DNA from: Acidobacteriota bacterium
GTDB lineage: Bacteria; Acidobacteriota; Blastocatellia; Pyrinomonadales; Pyrinomonadaceae
DNA: 64,000 bases
Reading direction: 5' to 3'
NCBI GenBank assembly: GCA_020199835.1
Contig: JAIVJV010000009.1
Location: forward strand, 124,001 to 188,000
Shown here in pieces: positions 1 to 8,386 of this stretch (position 1 is its first letter; each line of letters starts with the position of its first letter). The notes beneath the pieces are model-generated. The model saw only the letters and a program-made list of their open reading frames with translations, was not told the origin of the DNA and ran no database searches. The position numbers were made by a program, and so were the translations under genes.

Positions 1-31
1 CCACCTGCGACGCGCAAAAACGGAAAAAACA

Positions 32-376
32 ATGAAGTCAAACAATCCCTGCATCACCGCCACCGTCACCCAAGCACTCGAACGCCTGCCCGGCCCCGAA
101 GGCCAGCGATTCGCGACCGTGTTCAAACACGGCAGTTTTTTAGTTGAAATCTATGCGCCGCGCGGTACCGATCCGCAGCAACCGCACACGCGCGACGAGG
201 TCTATGTTGTGGCTTCGGGAACCGGCGAGTTTGTCTGCGGCGACACACGGCAGACGTTTGGGCCCACGGATATTTTGTTCGCTGCGGCGGGCGTCGCACA
301 CCGGTTTGAAAATTTCTCCGGTGATTTGACGGTTTGGGTGCTCTTCTACGGACCCGAAGGCGGTGAGGAGTCTTAG
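32..376 (+). CDS. Small single-domain cupin protein
   Basis: A 114-residue protein made almost entirely of one cupin barrel. The first cupin motif is visible as a His (PHTRDE) followed by an acidic residue and a glycine-rich turn (VASGTGEF), and the second as GVAHRFEN. The family binds a metal in a small beta-barrel, but the substrate cannot be read from the sequence. The ATG at 32 has only a weak purine-rich upstream stretch. The stop overlaps the end of the convergent PolX gene by 4 bp. The upstream neighbour lies outside the window. It could be a sensor-like cupin or a small isomerase; no function is assigned. Confidence 0.75.
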   Translation: MKSNNPCITATVTQALERLPGPEGQRFATVFKHGSFLVEIYAPRGTDPQQPHTRDEVYVVASGTGEFVCGDTRQTFGPTDILFAAAGVAHRFENFSGDLTVWVLFYGPEGGEES

Positions 377-2178
377 GCTACGGGGCGCACGGCCTTCCTG
401 AAACCGGCGAGTGGGAGCGTGTTCAGCACCTCACCTTTTCTCACCCAACCTCTGCGCGCCATCGCCACCCCAAACTTCACATTGTTCAGCGCGCCCATCG
501 AATGCGCGTCAACCGAGATCACAAACTTGATCTTTCGCTTGCGCGCCTCGCGCACCCAACGCGGTTCGAGATCCAGCCGGTAAGGATCTCCATTGATCTC
601 GATCGCCGCGCGCGACTCCGCAATCACGTCGAGAATACGTTCAACGTCACACTCAAAGGGCGGTCTCCGTTGAAGCAACCTTCCAAGCGCATGTCCCCAG
701 ACTTTGAAAACCGGCTGTTGCATCGCGGCGACGATCCGGTCGGTCATCTTCCGTGAGTCCATTTTGTAACGCGCGTGAACGCTCGCCACGATGCAGTCCA
801 GCTGCTCCAGAATCCGATCGGGATAATCAAGACCGCCGTCGGCAAGAATATCTGACTCAGTGCCGCGTAGAATCTTGATCTTCACGTTGCTTTGCACTTC
901 ATCGATCTCGTCCCACTGCCGATACAGATCCTCAGCCTTCAAGCCGCCCGCATAAAACGCGGTCGGCGAGTGATCGGTAATCGTGATGTATTTCATGCCC
1001 ATCTCTTCCGCCGCGCGCACCATCTGTTCGAGCGTGTGCTTGCCGTCAGAGTAGGTCGTGTGGCAATGGACCATGCCTTTAATGTCGTCGAGCGTCAGCA
1101 GATCTTCCGGTAACTCTCCAGCAAGCGCCGCTTCGATCTCACCCTGATCTTCACGCAACTCAGGCTCGACATACTGCATGCCCGCTCGCTGGTAGATCTC
1201 CTCCTCACTACCCGGCAATCGTTTTCCCTGGGACCCCTTTGCCTGGGACCGCAGGCGTCTCGCCTGCCCGGCAACGGATGGGGCGCCATTGTGAGTTGCA
1301 GGCGAGACGCCTGCGGTCCCAGCTATACCGGTCCCGGCTATGATATGCGTCACCTTATCGACGTGCGCTTGCGATCCGGTACGCGCAAACAACACGGTGG
1401 CAAACTCCGCCGGAGTGACTGCCGTAAACGAAACAATCGCGCTATCAGCAAGCTGCGCAATGCAATGGTTTTCGTCTTCAATCTGACTCGTAGCGATGAG
1501 GGGCAAACGTAAGAAATGCTCCACCAGCGCAGCTGGTTTTTTACCACTCGCAACGATCTCGATCGTCCCGACCGTCTCAACGCAGCGCCGCAACGAACCC
1601 GCAAAACTGATCTCCACGAGTCCGCGATTGGTCTGCATGTACTCGATCACGCGCTCGGCCGTACTAAGCGCGTGATGCAGGTGCAAACGTTCGCGCGGTT
1701 TCTTCTCTTTCGGCTTTCCGATCTGCTCGAGCAAGCGCTGTTCAGTCTTCGCCCCGAAGCCTTTCAGGTTGCGAAGCTGCCCCGCTTCCGCGGCGGCTTT
1801 GAGTTCGGCAACCGAGCTGATCCCAAGCTCCTCGTGCAGTTGTTTGATCTTGTTGAGACTGAGCCCCGGAACGGCCGATAGTTCGACGATGCCCGGTGGA
1901 AACTCTTTGCGCAGCTCGTTCAAAACGGTCGATTCGCCGGTGAGATAGAGCTGCTTGATTTGCGACGCGAGCGCGGTGCCGATGCGCGGCAGCGTTGTCA
2001 ATCGCTCCTCGCGCACGAGCCGATCGAGATCGCCCACAGCTTGAATCGCACGCGCACCGGCGTTGTAAGCCTTCGCTTTAAATCGATACTGGCCGCCGCG
2101 CATGTCCATCAAGTGCGCAATCTCCTGCAACGCAGCGGCGACGCCAAACTTGTCGAGTTGTGGTTTTTGCTCAGGCAT
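373..2178 (-). CDS. polX: PolX-like protein: HhH / degenerate Pol beta domain / PHP phosphoesterase
   Basis: A 601-residue protein with PolX architecture: an N-terminal helical 8-kDa-like region with helix-hairpin-helix motifs (to about 150), a Pol beta nucleotidyltransferase region (about 165-280) and a C-terminal PHP domain (from about 365). The PHP metal ligands are present (H371-x-H373, later DHS). In the polymerase region the usual GDID motif reads GTIE (T205, E207), and the third catalytic Asp position appears to be Ser (S250). DNA synthesis is therefore unlikely, whereas PHP nuclease activity may remain. Residues about 286-312 are encoded by a palindromic repeat inserted in frame between the two domains. 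Bacterial PolX works in base-excision and gap repair. The gene is divergent from the aldehyde dehydrogenase with only 20 bp between start codons. Confidence 0.85.
   Translation of the reverse strand: MPEQKPQLDKFGVAAALQEIAHLMDMRGGQYRFKAKAYNAGARAIQAVGDLDRLVREERLTTLPRIGTALASQIKQLYLTGESTVLNELRKEFPPGIVELSAVPGLSLNKIKQLHEELGISSVAELKAAAEAGQLRNLKGFGAKTEQRLLEQIGKPKEKKPRERLHLHHALSTAERVIEYMQTNRGLVEISFAGSLRRCVETVGTIEIVASGKKPAALVEHFLRLPLIATSQIEDENHCIAQLADSAIVSFTAVTPAEFATVLFARTGSQAHVDKVTHIIAGTGIAGTAGVSPATHNGAPSVAGQARRLRSQAKGSQGKRLPGSEEEIYQRAGMQYVEPELREDQGEIEAALAGELPEDLLTLDDIKGMVHCHTTYSDGKHTLEQMVRAAEEMGMKYITITDHSPTAFYAGGLKAEDLYRQWDEIDEVQSNVKIKILRGTESDILADGGLDYPDRILEQLDCIVASVHARYKMDSRKMTDRIVAAMQQPVFKVWGHALGRLLQRRPPFECDVERILDVIAESRAAIEINGDPYRLDLEPRWVREARKRKIKFVISVDAHSMGALNNVKFGVAMARRGWVRKGEVLNTLPLAGFRKAVRPVA
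1244..1321. repeat. Palindromic repeat element inserted in frame inside polX
   Basis: Two perfectly complementary 24-nt arms (1244-1267 and 1298-1321) flank a 30-nt centre. The core of the left arm reads GCAGGCGTCTCGCCTGC, itself a smaller palindrome. A partial extra copy of the arm edge (TGGGACC) lies just outside at 1229-1235. On the coding strand it is translated without a stop, giving the low-complexity segment that ends QARRLRSQA. The form is that of a REP/MITE-like dispersed element. Its spread elsewhere in the genome cannot be seen here. Confidence 0.8.
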
Positions 2179-2198
2179 CGATCTACACTAACTTAACC

Positions 2199-3593
2199 AT
2201 GGGAATCACTACAATCAACCCAACCACGGGCGAAGCTTTAAAGAAATTTGACGAACTCAGCCCAGACCAGCTCGAAACAAAACTCGAACTCGCAGCAAAC
2301 ACGTTTCGCACTTATCGTCATACGTCGTTTGCAGACCGCGCGCGCATGATGACGCGCGCCGCCGAGAACCTTGAAAACGAAAAGCACGAATTTGGCAGGT
2401 TGATGACAATCGAGATGGGCAAACCGCTCAAGGCGGCAATCAGCGAAGCGGAAAAGTGCGCGTTGGTCTGTCGTTACTACGCGGAGAACGCGGAACGCCA
2501 CCTTGCGGATCAGGTCGTTGAAACGAATGCGAAGCGCAGCTACGTACGGTTTCAGCCGCTTGGTCCAGTGCTGGCAGTGATGCCGTGGAACTTCCCGTTC
2601 TGGCAGGTGTTTCGCTTTGCCGCGCCCGCGTTGATGGCCGGGAACGTTGGTTTGTTGAAGCACGCTTCGAACGTGCCACAGTGCGCTTTCGCGATCGAGG
2701 AGATCTTTCGTCGCGCGGGTTTTCCAGAGGGCGCGTTTCAGACTTTACTGATCGGTGCCGACAAAGTTGAGAGCGTCTTGAAGGACTCGCGCGTGGCTGC
2801 GGCGACGTTGACGGGGAGTGAGCCGGCGGGGCGTAGCGTCGCGAGCATCGCCGGAAAGGAGATCAAGAAGACTGTTTTGGAACTCGGCGGAAGCGATCCG
2901 TTCATCGTGATGCCGTCCGCGAATCTGGCGGAGGCGGTTACGACCGCGGTTAAGGCGCGCACGATCAACAACGGGCAGTCGTGTATTGCCGCGAAGCGCT
3001 TTATCGTGGACGCAAAGATCTATTCATCGTTCGAGGAGGGATTCGTTGAAGAAATGAAAGCGCTGCGGATTGGAGACCCGCTCGAAGAGTCGACGGAAAT
3101 CGGTCCGCTGGCGACGGCGCAAATCGTCAACGACCTGGATGAACAGGTGAAGAAGGCCGTTGCGTCGGGCGCGCGCGTCCTCACGGGTGGAAGGCGCGTG
3201 AATCGACCAGGAAATTTTTACGAGCCAACCGTGCTCGTCGATCTCGCTCCCTCCGCGCCCGTGTCGTGCGAAGAGATCTTCGGTCCCGTCGCGATGCTGT
3301 TTCGCGTAAACAACATCGACGAAGCCATCGGTCTTGCGAACGCGACGCCGTTCGGTCTCGGCGCCGCCGCCTGGACCAACAACGCTGACGAACAACGCCG
3401 GTTTATCGAAGAACTCGAAGCTGGTTCCGTGTTCATCAACGGCATGGTCGCTTCCGATCCGCGTCTGCCGTTTGGCGGCGTCAAGCATTCCGGCTACGGC
3501 CGTGAACTCGCGGAGTTTGGCATCCGCGAGTTTGTGAACATCAAAACCGTCTGGATCGGTGAAAACAAGGCCGCCACTGAAAACACGGAGTAA
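2199..3593 (+). CDS. NAD(P)-dependent aldehyde dehydrogenase (succinate-semialdehyde dehydrogenase type)
   Basis: A 464-residue aldehyde dehydrogenase, full length for the family. The catalytic cysteine is C262 in NGQSCIAAKR, the general-base glutamate lies in LELGGSDP, and the cofactor loop follows PWNFPFWQ. The closest match by motif is the succinate-semialdehyde dehydrogenase (GabD/Sad-like) group, which oxidises aldehydes to acids; the exact substrate is uncertain. The ATG at 2199 is chosen because the protein then begins at the conserved I-x-P-x-T-G segment. An in-frame upstream start at 2160 would run into the divergent polX gene. Only 20 bp separate the two genes, so the promoters must lie within coding DNA. 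Confidence 0.9.
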   Translation: MGITTINPTTGEALKKFDELSPDQLETKLELAANTFRTYRHTSFADRARMMTRAAENLENEKHEFGRLMTIEMGKPLKAAISEAEKCALVCRYYAENAERHLADQVVETNAKRSYVRFQPLGPVLAVMPWNFPFWQVFRFAAPALMAGNVGLLKHASNVPQCAFAIEEIFRRAGFPEGAFQTLLIGADKVESVLKDSRVAAATLTGSEPAGRSVASIAGKEIKKTVLELGGSDPFIVMPSANLAEAVTTAVKARTINNGQSCIAAKRFIVDAKIYSSFEEGFVEEMKALRIGDPLEESTEIGPLATAQIVNDLDEQVKKAVASGARVLTGGRRVNRPGNFYEPTVLVDLAPSAPVSCEEIFGPVAMLFRVNNIDEAIGLANATPFGLGAAAWTNNADEQRRFIEELEAGSVFINGMVASDPRLPFGGVKHSGYGRELAEFGIREFVNIKTVWIGENKAATENTE

Positions 3594-3669
3594 ACTACTG
3601 CGTCGGTCGAGACCTTCGCTCCAGAAGATACTGGTGGCCAGTTTCTAAGTTAGTGTCGAAGGGAGACGC

Positions 3670-4509
3670 ATGCAGTATCCATTTGCGGATATCGAGCTTG
3701 CGCGGCGTTTGGAACAAACGGAAGGGCAAGGAAACGCAAACTTCATTGATGCGCGCCAGAAAGCGTTTCCCGATTGGGGCGCTGAGTCGATCGAGGTCGC
3801 CGGTACGCGCGCGATGTTCGATGGTCCAGGTTCACCGTTGACGCAGACGTTTGGTCTTGGAATGTTTGAGCCGCTCACGCCCGAGCAGTTGGACGAGATC
3901 GAGCACTTTTTCCAGACGCGCGGCGCAGACGTGTTTCATGAAGTCTGTCCGCTGGCCGATCCATCGACGTTTGCCTTGCTCAACGAACGTGGTTACAAGC
4001 CAATAGAGTCTTCGAATGTGCTTTACCGTCCGATCAGCCCCGATTTCCGGCTGGAAGCCTGGCGCAACGAACAAGTGCAAGTGCGGCTGATTCGTAAAGA
4101 CGAAATCGATGTTTGGGCGCAGACCGCGTCCGACGGCTGGAGCGAGTTTACGGAGATAGCCGACTATTTACGCGATCTGGGCCAGGTCACTGCGCGTTCG
4201 AAGTCGTTGTCGTTTCTCGCGGAGCTGGATGGAAACCCGATTGCGACCGGAGCGCTGACGATCTCAGGCGATGTTGCATTGCTCGCGGGAGCGAGTACCA
4301 TTCCGAGCGCGCGACGGCAAGGAGCACAGCTTGCGCTGCTCGAAGGACGTTTGCGTTATGCGGCGGCTCAAGGTTGCACGATTGCGATGATGGTGGCCCA
4401 ACCCGGCAGCGGCTCGCAGCGCAATGCCGAGCGTCACGGATTTCGCATCGCCTACACACGCTACAAATGGCAGTTACAAGGGAAACAGGAACAAGATGCA
4501 GGACTTTGA
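3670..4509 (+). CDS. GNAT-family N-acetyltransferase
   Basis: A 279-residue protein with a GNAT fold in its C-terminal half. The acetyl-CoA binding region is at about 208-230, where a beta strand (LLAGASTIPSARRQGAQ) leads into the R-x-x-G-x-A loop, followed by a late strand with NAERHGFR and a tyrosine-containing end. The N-terminal 120 residues may be a second, degenerate GNAT-like half. The acceptor substrate is unknown. A clear ribosome binding site (AAGGGAG) precedes the ATG at 3670. Its 3' end overlaps the start of the HerA-like ATPase by 14 bp, suggesting co-expression. Confidence 0.8.
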   Translation: MQYPFADIELARRLEQTEGQGNANFIDARQKAFPDWGAESIEVAGTRAMFDGPGSPLTQTFGLGMFEPLTPEQLDEIEHFFQTRGADVFHEVCPLADPSTFALLNERGYKPIESSNVLYRPISPDFRLEAWRNEQVQVRLIRKDEIDVWAQTASDGWSEFTEIADYLRDLGQVTARSKSLSFLAELDGNPIATGALTISGDVALLAGASTIPSARRQGAQLALLEGRLRYAAAQGCTIAMMVAQPGSGSQRNAERHGFRIAYTRYKWQLQGKQEQDAGL

Positions 4510-6889
4510 AAAGTTGGGCGCGTTTTACCTGGGTCGTCCATTCGATCTCGACGAGAAGAAACCAAAAGCAGGTCTGCTGCTTTACGATTCGAAGGATCTC
4601 GTTACCCACGCCGTCTGCGTGGGCATGACCGGCAGCGGCAAGACGGGTCTGTGTATTACGTTGCTGGAAGAAGCCGCCATTGACTCGATCCCGGCAATCA
4701 TTATTGATCCAAAAGGCGACCTCAGTAACTTACTGCTGACCTTCCCGAATCTCGCTCCAGAAGACTTCGCGCCGTGGCTCAACGAAGGCGAGGATGCGGC
4801 ACAGAAAGCTCAACTTTGGAAAGACGGGCTTGAAAGCTGGGGACAGGACGGCGAACGTATTCGCCGCCTGCGCGATGCGGCCGAGTTTCGTGTCTACACG
4901 CCCGGCAGCAACGCTGGTCTCCCGGTTTCGATTCTCAAGTCGTTCGACGCGCCGAACGAAACCATCAGGCAGGACAACGAACTCCTCGGCGAACGAATTA
5001 ACACCACCGTCACGAGTTTGCTTGGGCTCATCGGCGTCACTGCCGATCCGCTTCGCAGCCGCGAACACATTCTGCTTTCCAACATTCTTCATCACGAGTG
5101 GTCCAACGGCAGAAATTTCGACATCGCGGGACTGATTCAACAGATTCAGACGCCTCCGATGACGAAGATCGGCGTGATGGAGCTCGATACGTTCTTTCCC
5201 GCGGGCGATCGCATGGAGCTCGCGATGGCGTTGAATCATCTGCTCGCATCCCCGAGTTTCGCGAGCTGGATGGAAGGCGAACCGCTCGACATCCAAAGCT
5301 TGCTGTACACGCCTCAGGGCAAGCCGCGGCTCTCTATTTTTTCAATTGCGCATTTAGCCGACGCGGAGCGTATGTTCTTCGTGTCGCTGTTGCTGAACCA
5401 GGTGTTGGGCTGGGTCAGAGCACAATCAGGAACCACGAGCCTGCGCGCGATTCTCTACATGGACGAGATCTTTGGTTACTTCCCTCCCGTGGCGAATCCG
5501 CCCTCGAAGTTGCCGTTGTTGACGCTGCTGAAACAGGGTCGTGCGTTTGGTCTCGGAGTCGTGCTGGCGACGCAGAATCCGGTCGATCTGGATTACAAAG
5601 GACTCGCGAACACGGGCACGTGGTTCATCGGCCGCTTGCAGACCGAACGCGACAAAGCGCGCGTGTTGGAGGGTTTGGAAGGAATCGCCGCCGGGTCGGG
5701 GCAGAAGTTTGACAAGCAGGAGATGGAGGAGACACTTGCGGGGCTGAGTACCCGGATCTTTGTGCTGAACAACGTTCACGACGACGCGCCGGTAGTGTTT
5801 GAAACGCGTTGGGCCATGTCGTATTTGCGCGGTCCACTCACACGTTCTCAGATCAAGTTGCTAATGGATCCGCTTAAATCAGAAACAGCGGCCCAACCAA
5901 CCCTAACCCCTTTATCCCCGGTCCCTTTGACCGTACGCCCGAGCGCTCCACGAACTCAGCTCCCTCCAGACATAACGCAATACTACATCCCCGTTCGTTC
6001 ATCTCAGGATGCGAACCTCGTTTATCAACCGATGCTTCTCGGCCTCGCGGAAATTCACTACAGCAAGTCGAAAACCATCGACGTAACACAGCAGGTCACA
6101 CTAGTCGCCACGATAAACGACGGCCCAATAGACTTGGATTGGAACGCGGCGATGCCAATCGATCTCCCGGCCGAAGATCTCGAAACCGAACCGCAACCCA
6201 ACGCACAATTCACCGAAGTCCCGGCCAAAGCAACAAAAGTAAAGAGCTATGGCACGTGGCGCAAAGACTTCGCGAGCTGGCTCTACCGCAACCAACGCCT
6301 CGAATTACTCGAAAGCCCGAGCCTCGATGTTGCTTCCAGCCCGGGCGAATCCGAACGCGACTTCCGCGTTCGTTTGCAGCAGATCGCACGAGAACAACGC
6401 GATGAAGCGGTCGAGAAGTTACGCCAAAAATACGCCGCGCGTTTTGCGCAACTCGAGGAGCGCAAACGCCGCGCGGAACAGGCAGTCGCACGCGAAGCGG
6501 AAGAAGCAAAAGATCAAAAATTCCAGACCGCGATCTCGTTTGGCGCGACTCTGCTATCGTCGTTCATGGGTCGCAAACGCACGAGCATGTCCACGCTCGG
6601 TCGCGCGACCACCGCAGTGCGCGGAGTCAGCCGCACGAGGAGACAGGCTGACGACGTCGATCGCGCAGAAGACAACGTCGCTGCGGTGACCCAACGGTTC
6701 GCGGATCTCGAAGCCGAGTTCAAAGCCGAAGTCGAAACGATCGACCGTTCATTCGATCCGCAAACCGAACAACTCGGAACAGTGAGCCTGAAACCAACGA
6801 AGGCAAACATCAACGTCAAACTACTAACGCTTGTGTGGGCGCCCTACCGGCAAAACGTGCAGGGCGAAGCCAAACCCGCGTGGGAGTAA
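4496..6889 (+). CDS. HerA/VirD4-type P-loop ATPase (DUF87-like) with C-terminal coiled coil
   Basis: A 797-residue ATPase. Walker A is GMTGSGKT at 43-50, followed by the typical IIIDPKGD strand. A Walker B-like hydrophobic strand ends in YMDEIFGYFPP. The arginine-rich loop after TQNPVDLDYKGL matches HerA/FtsK-type hexameric pumps and VirD4-like ATPases. The C-terminal 250 residues contain long Glu/Arg/Lys-rich helices (about 620-670 and 720-750), likely coiled coil, with a short hydrophobic stretch between them. HerA-type enzymes move DNA or protein through hexameric rings. No NurA nuclease partner is next to it. The ATG at 4496 follows ACAGGAACAAG and sits inside the end of the acetyltransferase gene. 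Confidence 0.8.
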   Translation: MQDFEKLGAFYLGRPFDLDEKKPKAGLLLYDSKDLVTHAVCVGMTGSGKTGLCITLLEEAAIDSIPAIIIDPKGDLSNLLLTFPNLAPEDFAPWLNEGEDAAQKAQLWKDGLESWGQDGERIRRLRDAAEFRVYTPGSNAGLPVSILKSFDAPNETIRQDNELLGERINTTVTSLLGLIGVTADPLRSREHILLSNILHHEWSNGRNFDIAGLIQQIQTPPMTKIGVMELDTFFPAGDRMELAMALNHLLASPSFASWMEGEPLDIQSLLYTPQGKPRLSIFSIAHLADAERMFFVSLLLNQVLGWVRAQSGTTSLRAILYMDEIFGYFPPVANPPSKLPLLTLLKQGRAFGLGVVLATQNPVDLDYKGLANTGTWFIGRLQTERDKARVLEGLEGIAAGSGQKFDKQEMEETLAGLSTRIFVLNNVHDDAPVVFETRWAMSYLRGPLTRSQIKLLMDPLKSETAAQPTLTPLSPVPLTVRPSAPRTQLPPDITQYYIPVRSSQDANLVYQPMLLGLAEIHYSKSKTIDVTQQVTLVATINDGPIDLDWNAAMPIDLPAEDLETEPQPNAQFTEVPAKATKVKSYGTWRKDFASWLYRNQRLELLESPSLDVASSPGESERDFRVRLQQIAREQRDEAVEKLRQKYAARFAQLEERKRRAEQAVAREAEEAKDQKFQTAISFGATLLSSFMGRKRTSMSTLGRATTAVRGVSRTRRQADDVDRAEDNVAAVTQRFADLEAEFKAEVETIDRSFDPQTEQLGTVSLKPTKANINVKLLTLVWAPYRQNVQGEAKPAWE

Positions 6890-6892
6890 TCA

Positions 6893-7345
6893 ATGAAAAT
6901 CCCCCTCAAGTACGGACTGATAGCCGCGTTCGGCCTCATAATCTGGATCCTCGCCGCTCACTGGCTCATCCCGAATCCGCAATCGACGGTGCACACGCTC
7001 GGCGCGCCCATCTTTTTCAACGTGCTTCACTTCATCGTGATCTTCCTCGGACTCAAAGCTCTGGAACGTGAGCGAGGTGACAAGCCTCGTTTCAAAGACG
7101 CACTGAAAACCGGGGTGGCAATCGCTTTTGTGTACGCGCTGACAGCGTCGCTGTTTTTTGTCGGCGTGGTTTTAGTGGTGGGTACGAGGTGGATTGCGGG
7201 TGGACCAGACGCCGGGACGCCAACGGGGGTGCTATTGGCCCAAGCGTTTGCCGGTCTGTTTTTAGGAACTATGCTCTTCGGTCTGATCTACTCAACTGTG
7301 ATCGCGTTCTTTGTCGCCAAGCGGCAGAGCGAACTAAGGGACTAG
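6893..7345 (+). CDS. Small four-helix membrane protein (DUF4199-like)
   Basis: A 150-residue integral membrane protein with four predicted transmembrane segments at about 8-27, 39-56, 74-97 and 112-140, separated by short charged loops. Size and layout match DUF4199-type proteins of unknown function. The start lies 3 bp after the ATPase stop, so it is probably translated as the third gene of that operon. Its end overlaps the convergent oxidoreductase gene by 12 bp. No catalytic or ligand motif is visible. Confidence 0.65.
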   Translation: MKIPLKYGLIAAFGLIIWILAAHWLIPNPQSTVHTLGAPIFFNVLHFIVIFLGLKALERERGDKPRFKDALKTGVAIAFVYALTASLFFVGVVLVVGTRWIAGGPDAGTPTGVLLAQAFAGLFLGTMLFGLIYSTVIAFFVAKRQSELRD

Positions 7346-8350
7346 CACGACCTTGCCGATATTCTTTCGCGCTTCCAGGTACTGGTGCGCCTTTCCCGCT
7401 TCATCAAACGAGAACGCCTGATCGACGTAAGGCTGCACCCAGCCCTCCTCAACTCCGCGCAAAATATCGCGCATCCAGATCGCAACCTTCTCCGGCTCAT
7501 GCCACATGTGGCCCAGGTTCAAACCAAACACGCCGCGGTTTCGATTGAGCAACGGCAACGCGTGAAACCAGGGGGTTTGAATCACCGCTTTCAACATCTT
7601 CAACTTGCCGGTGAAACCGTTTGCTGACGCGGTGGAAACGCCAAACATTCCAAGGCGGCCGGTGTGTCTCAACGAAGCAAAACTCTTCTTCCAGTGCGAG
7701 CCGCCGATCGGGTCGATAATCAGATCGACGCCGCGGCCTTTTGTCAGTTCCTTTAACACCGGTTGCCAGTCCTGGCCGCGATAGTCGATCGCGTGGTCCA
7801 ACCCACGCTCGGCGAGAAACTTGTGTTTCGAAGGACTCGCCGTGCCGTAAGTGACGGCGCCGATCTTCTTCGCGATGTCGAGCGCCGCGAGTCCGACGCC
7901 GCCGCCCGCGTTGTGAATCAACAGTGATTCGCCCGCGTGAAGCGAACCCATCACGACAAGGAGCGCATAAGCCGTCAGGTAGTTCACCGGAATGGCAGCA
8001 GCTTGCTCAAACGTGAGGTCGGCCGGTTTATCAAACACCTGCGTCGCTTTCACCACGACCAAGTCCGACTGCCCGCCAAAACGCGTCATTGCCGCCACCG
8101 ACTTGCCCACAAACGAAGGATTGATTCCCTCCCCGACCTCCTCGATCACGCCGCTCACTTCATAACCCATCACGCACGGCTTCGGCGGCGAATCGGGATA
8201 CAGGCCCTGGCGCGAGAGTATGTCGGCGAAGTTCAGTCCCGCCGCGCGCACTCTGATCGCAATTTCGCCTGCCCGAGGTTTTGGATCCGGTTTTTCCTGG
8301 ACCTTCAGCACCTCGATGCCGCCTGTTCCGGTCGTCACAATTTGTCTCAC
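7334..8350 (-). CDS. Zinc-independent medium-chain dehydrogenase (quinone oxidoreductase / VAT1-like)
   Basis: A 338-residue medium-chain dehydrogenase/reductase. The N-terminal GroES-like domain has GLNFADILSRQG and GYEVSGVIEEVG, and the Rossmann fold begins at HNAGGGVGLAALDIAKKIGA. The cysteines that bind zinc in alcohol dehydrogenases are absent, which places it with NADPH:quinone reductases and VAT1-like enzymes that reduce quinones or enones. The full expected length is present. It is transcribed away from the sugar ABC operon, with 36 bp between the two start codons. The natural substrate is not evident. Confidence 0.85.
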   Translation of the reverse strand: MRQIVTTGTGGIEVLKVQEKPDPKPRAGEIAIRVRAAGLNFADILSRQGLYPDSPPKPCVMGYEVSGVIEEVGEGINPSFVGKSVAAMTRFGGQSDLVVVKATQVFDKPADLTFEQAAAIPVNYLTAYALLVVMGSLHAGESLLIHNAGGGVGLAALDIAKKIGAVTYGTASPSKHKFLAERGLDHAIDYRGQDWQPVLKELTKGRGVDLIIDPIGGSHWKKSFASLRHTGRLGMFGVSTASANGFTGKLKMLKAVIQTPWFHALPLLNRNRGVFGLNLGHMWHEPEKVAIWMRDILRGVEEGWVQPYVDQAFSFDEAGKAHQYLEARKNIGKVVLVP

Positions 8351-8386
8351 CGTCGCATGTTATCAGTGTTAATCTGTGTTTCAAAT

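Noticed and set aside
7937-8386. N-terminal extension of the sugar-binding protein
   Set aside because: It is antisense to the oxidoreductase gene; the lipoprotein signal begins at 8387.
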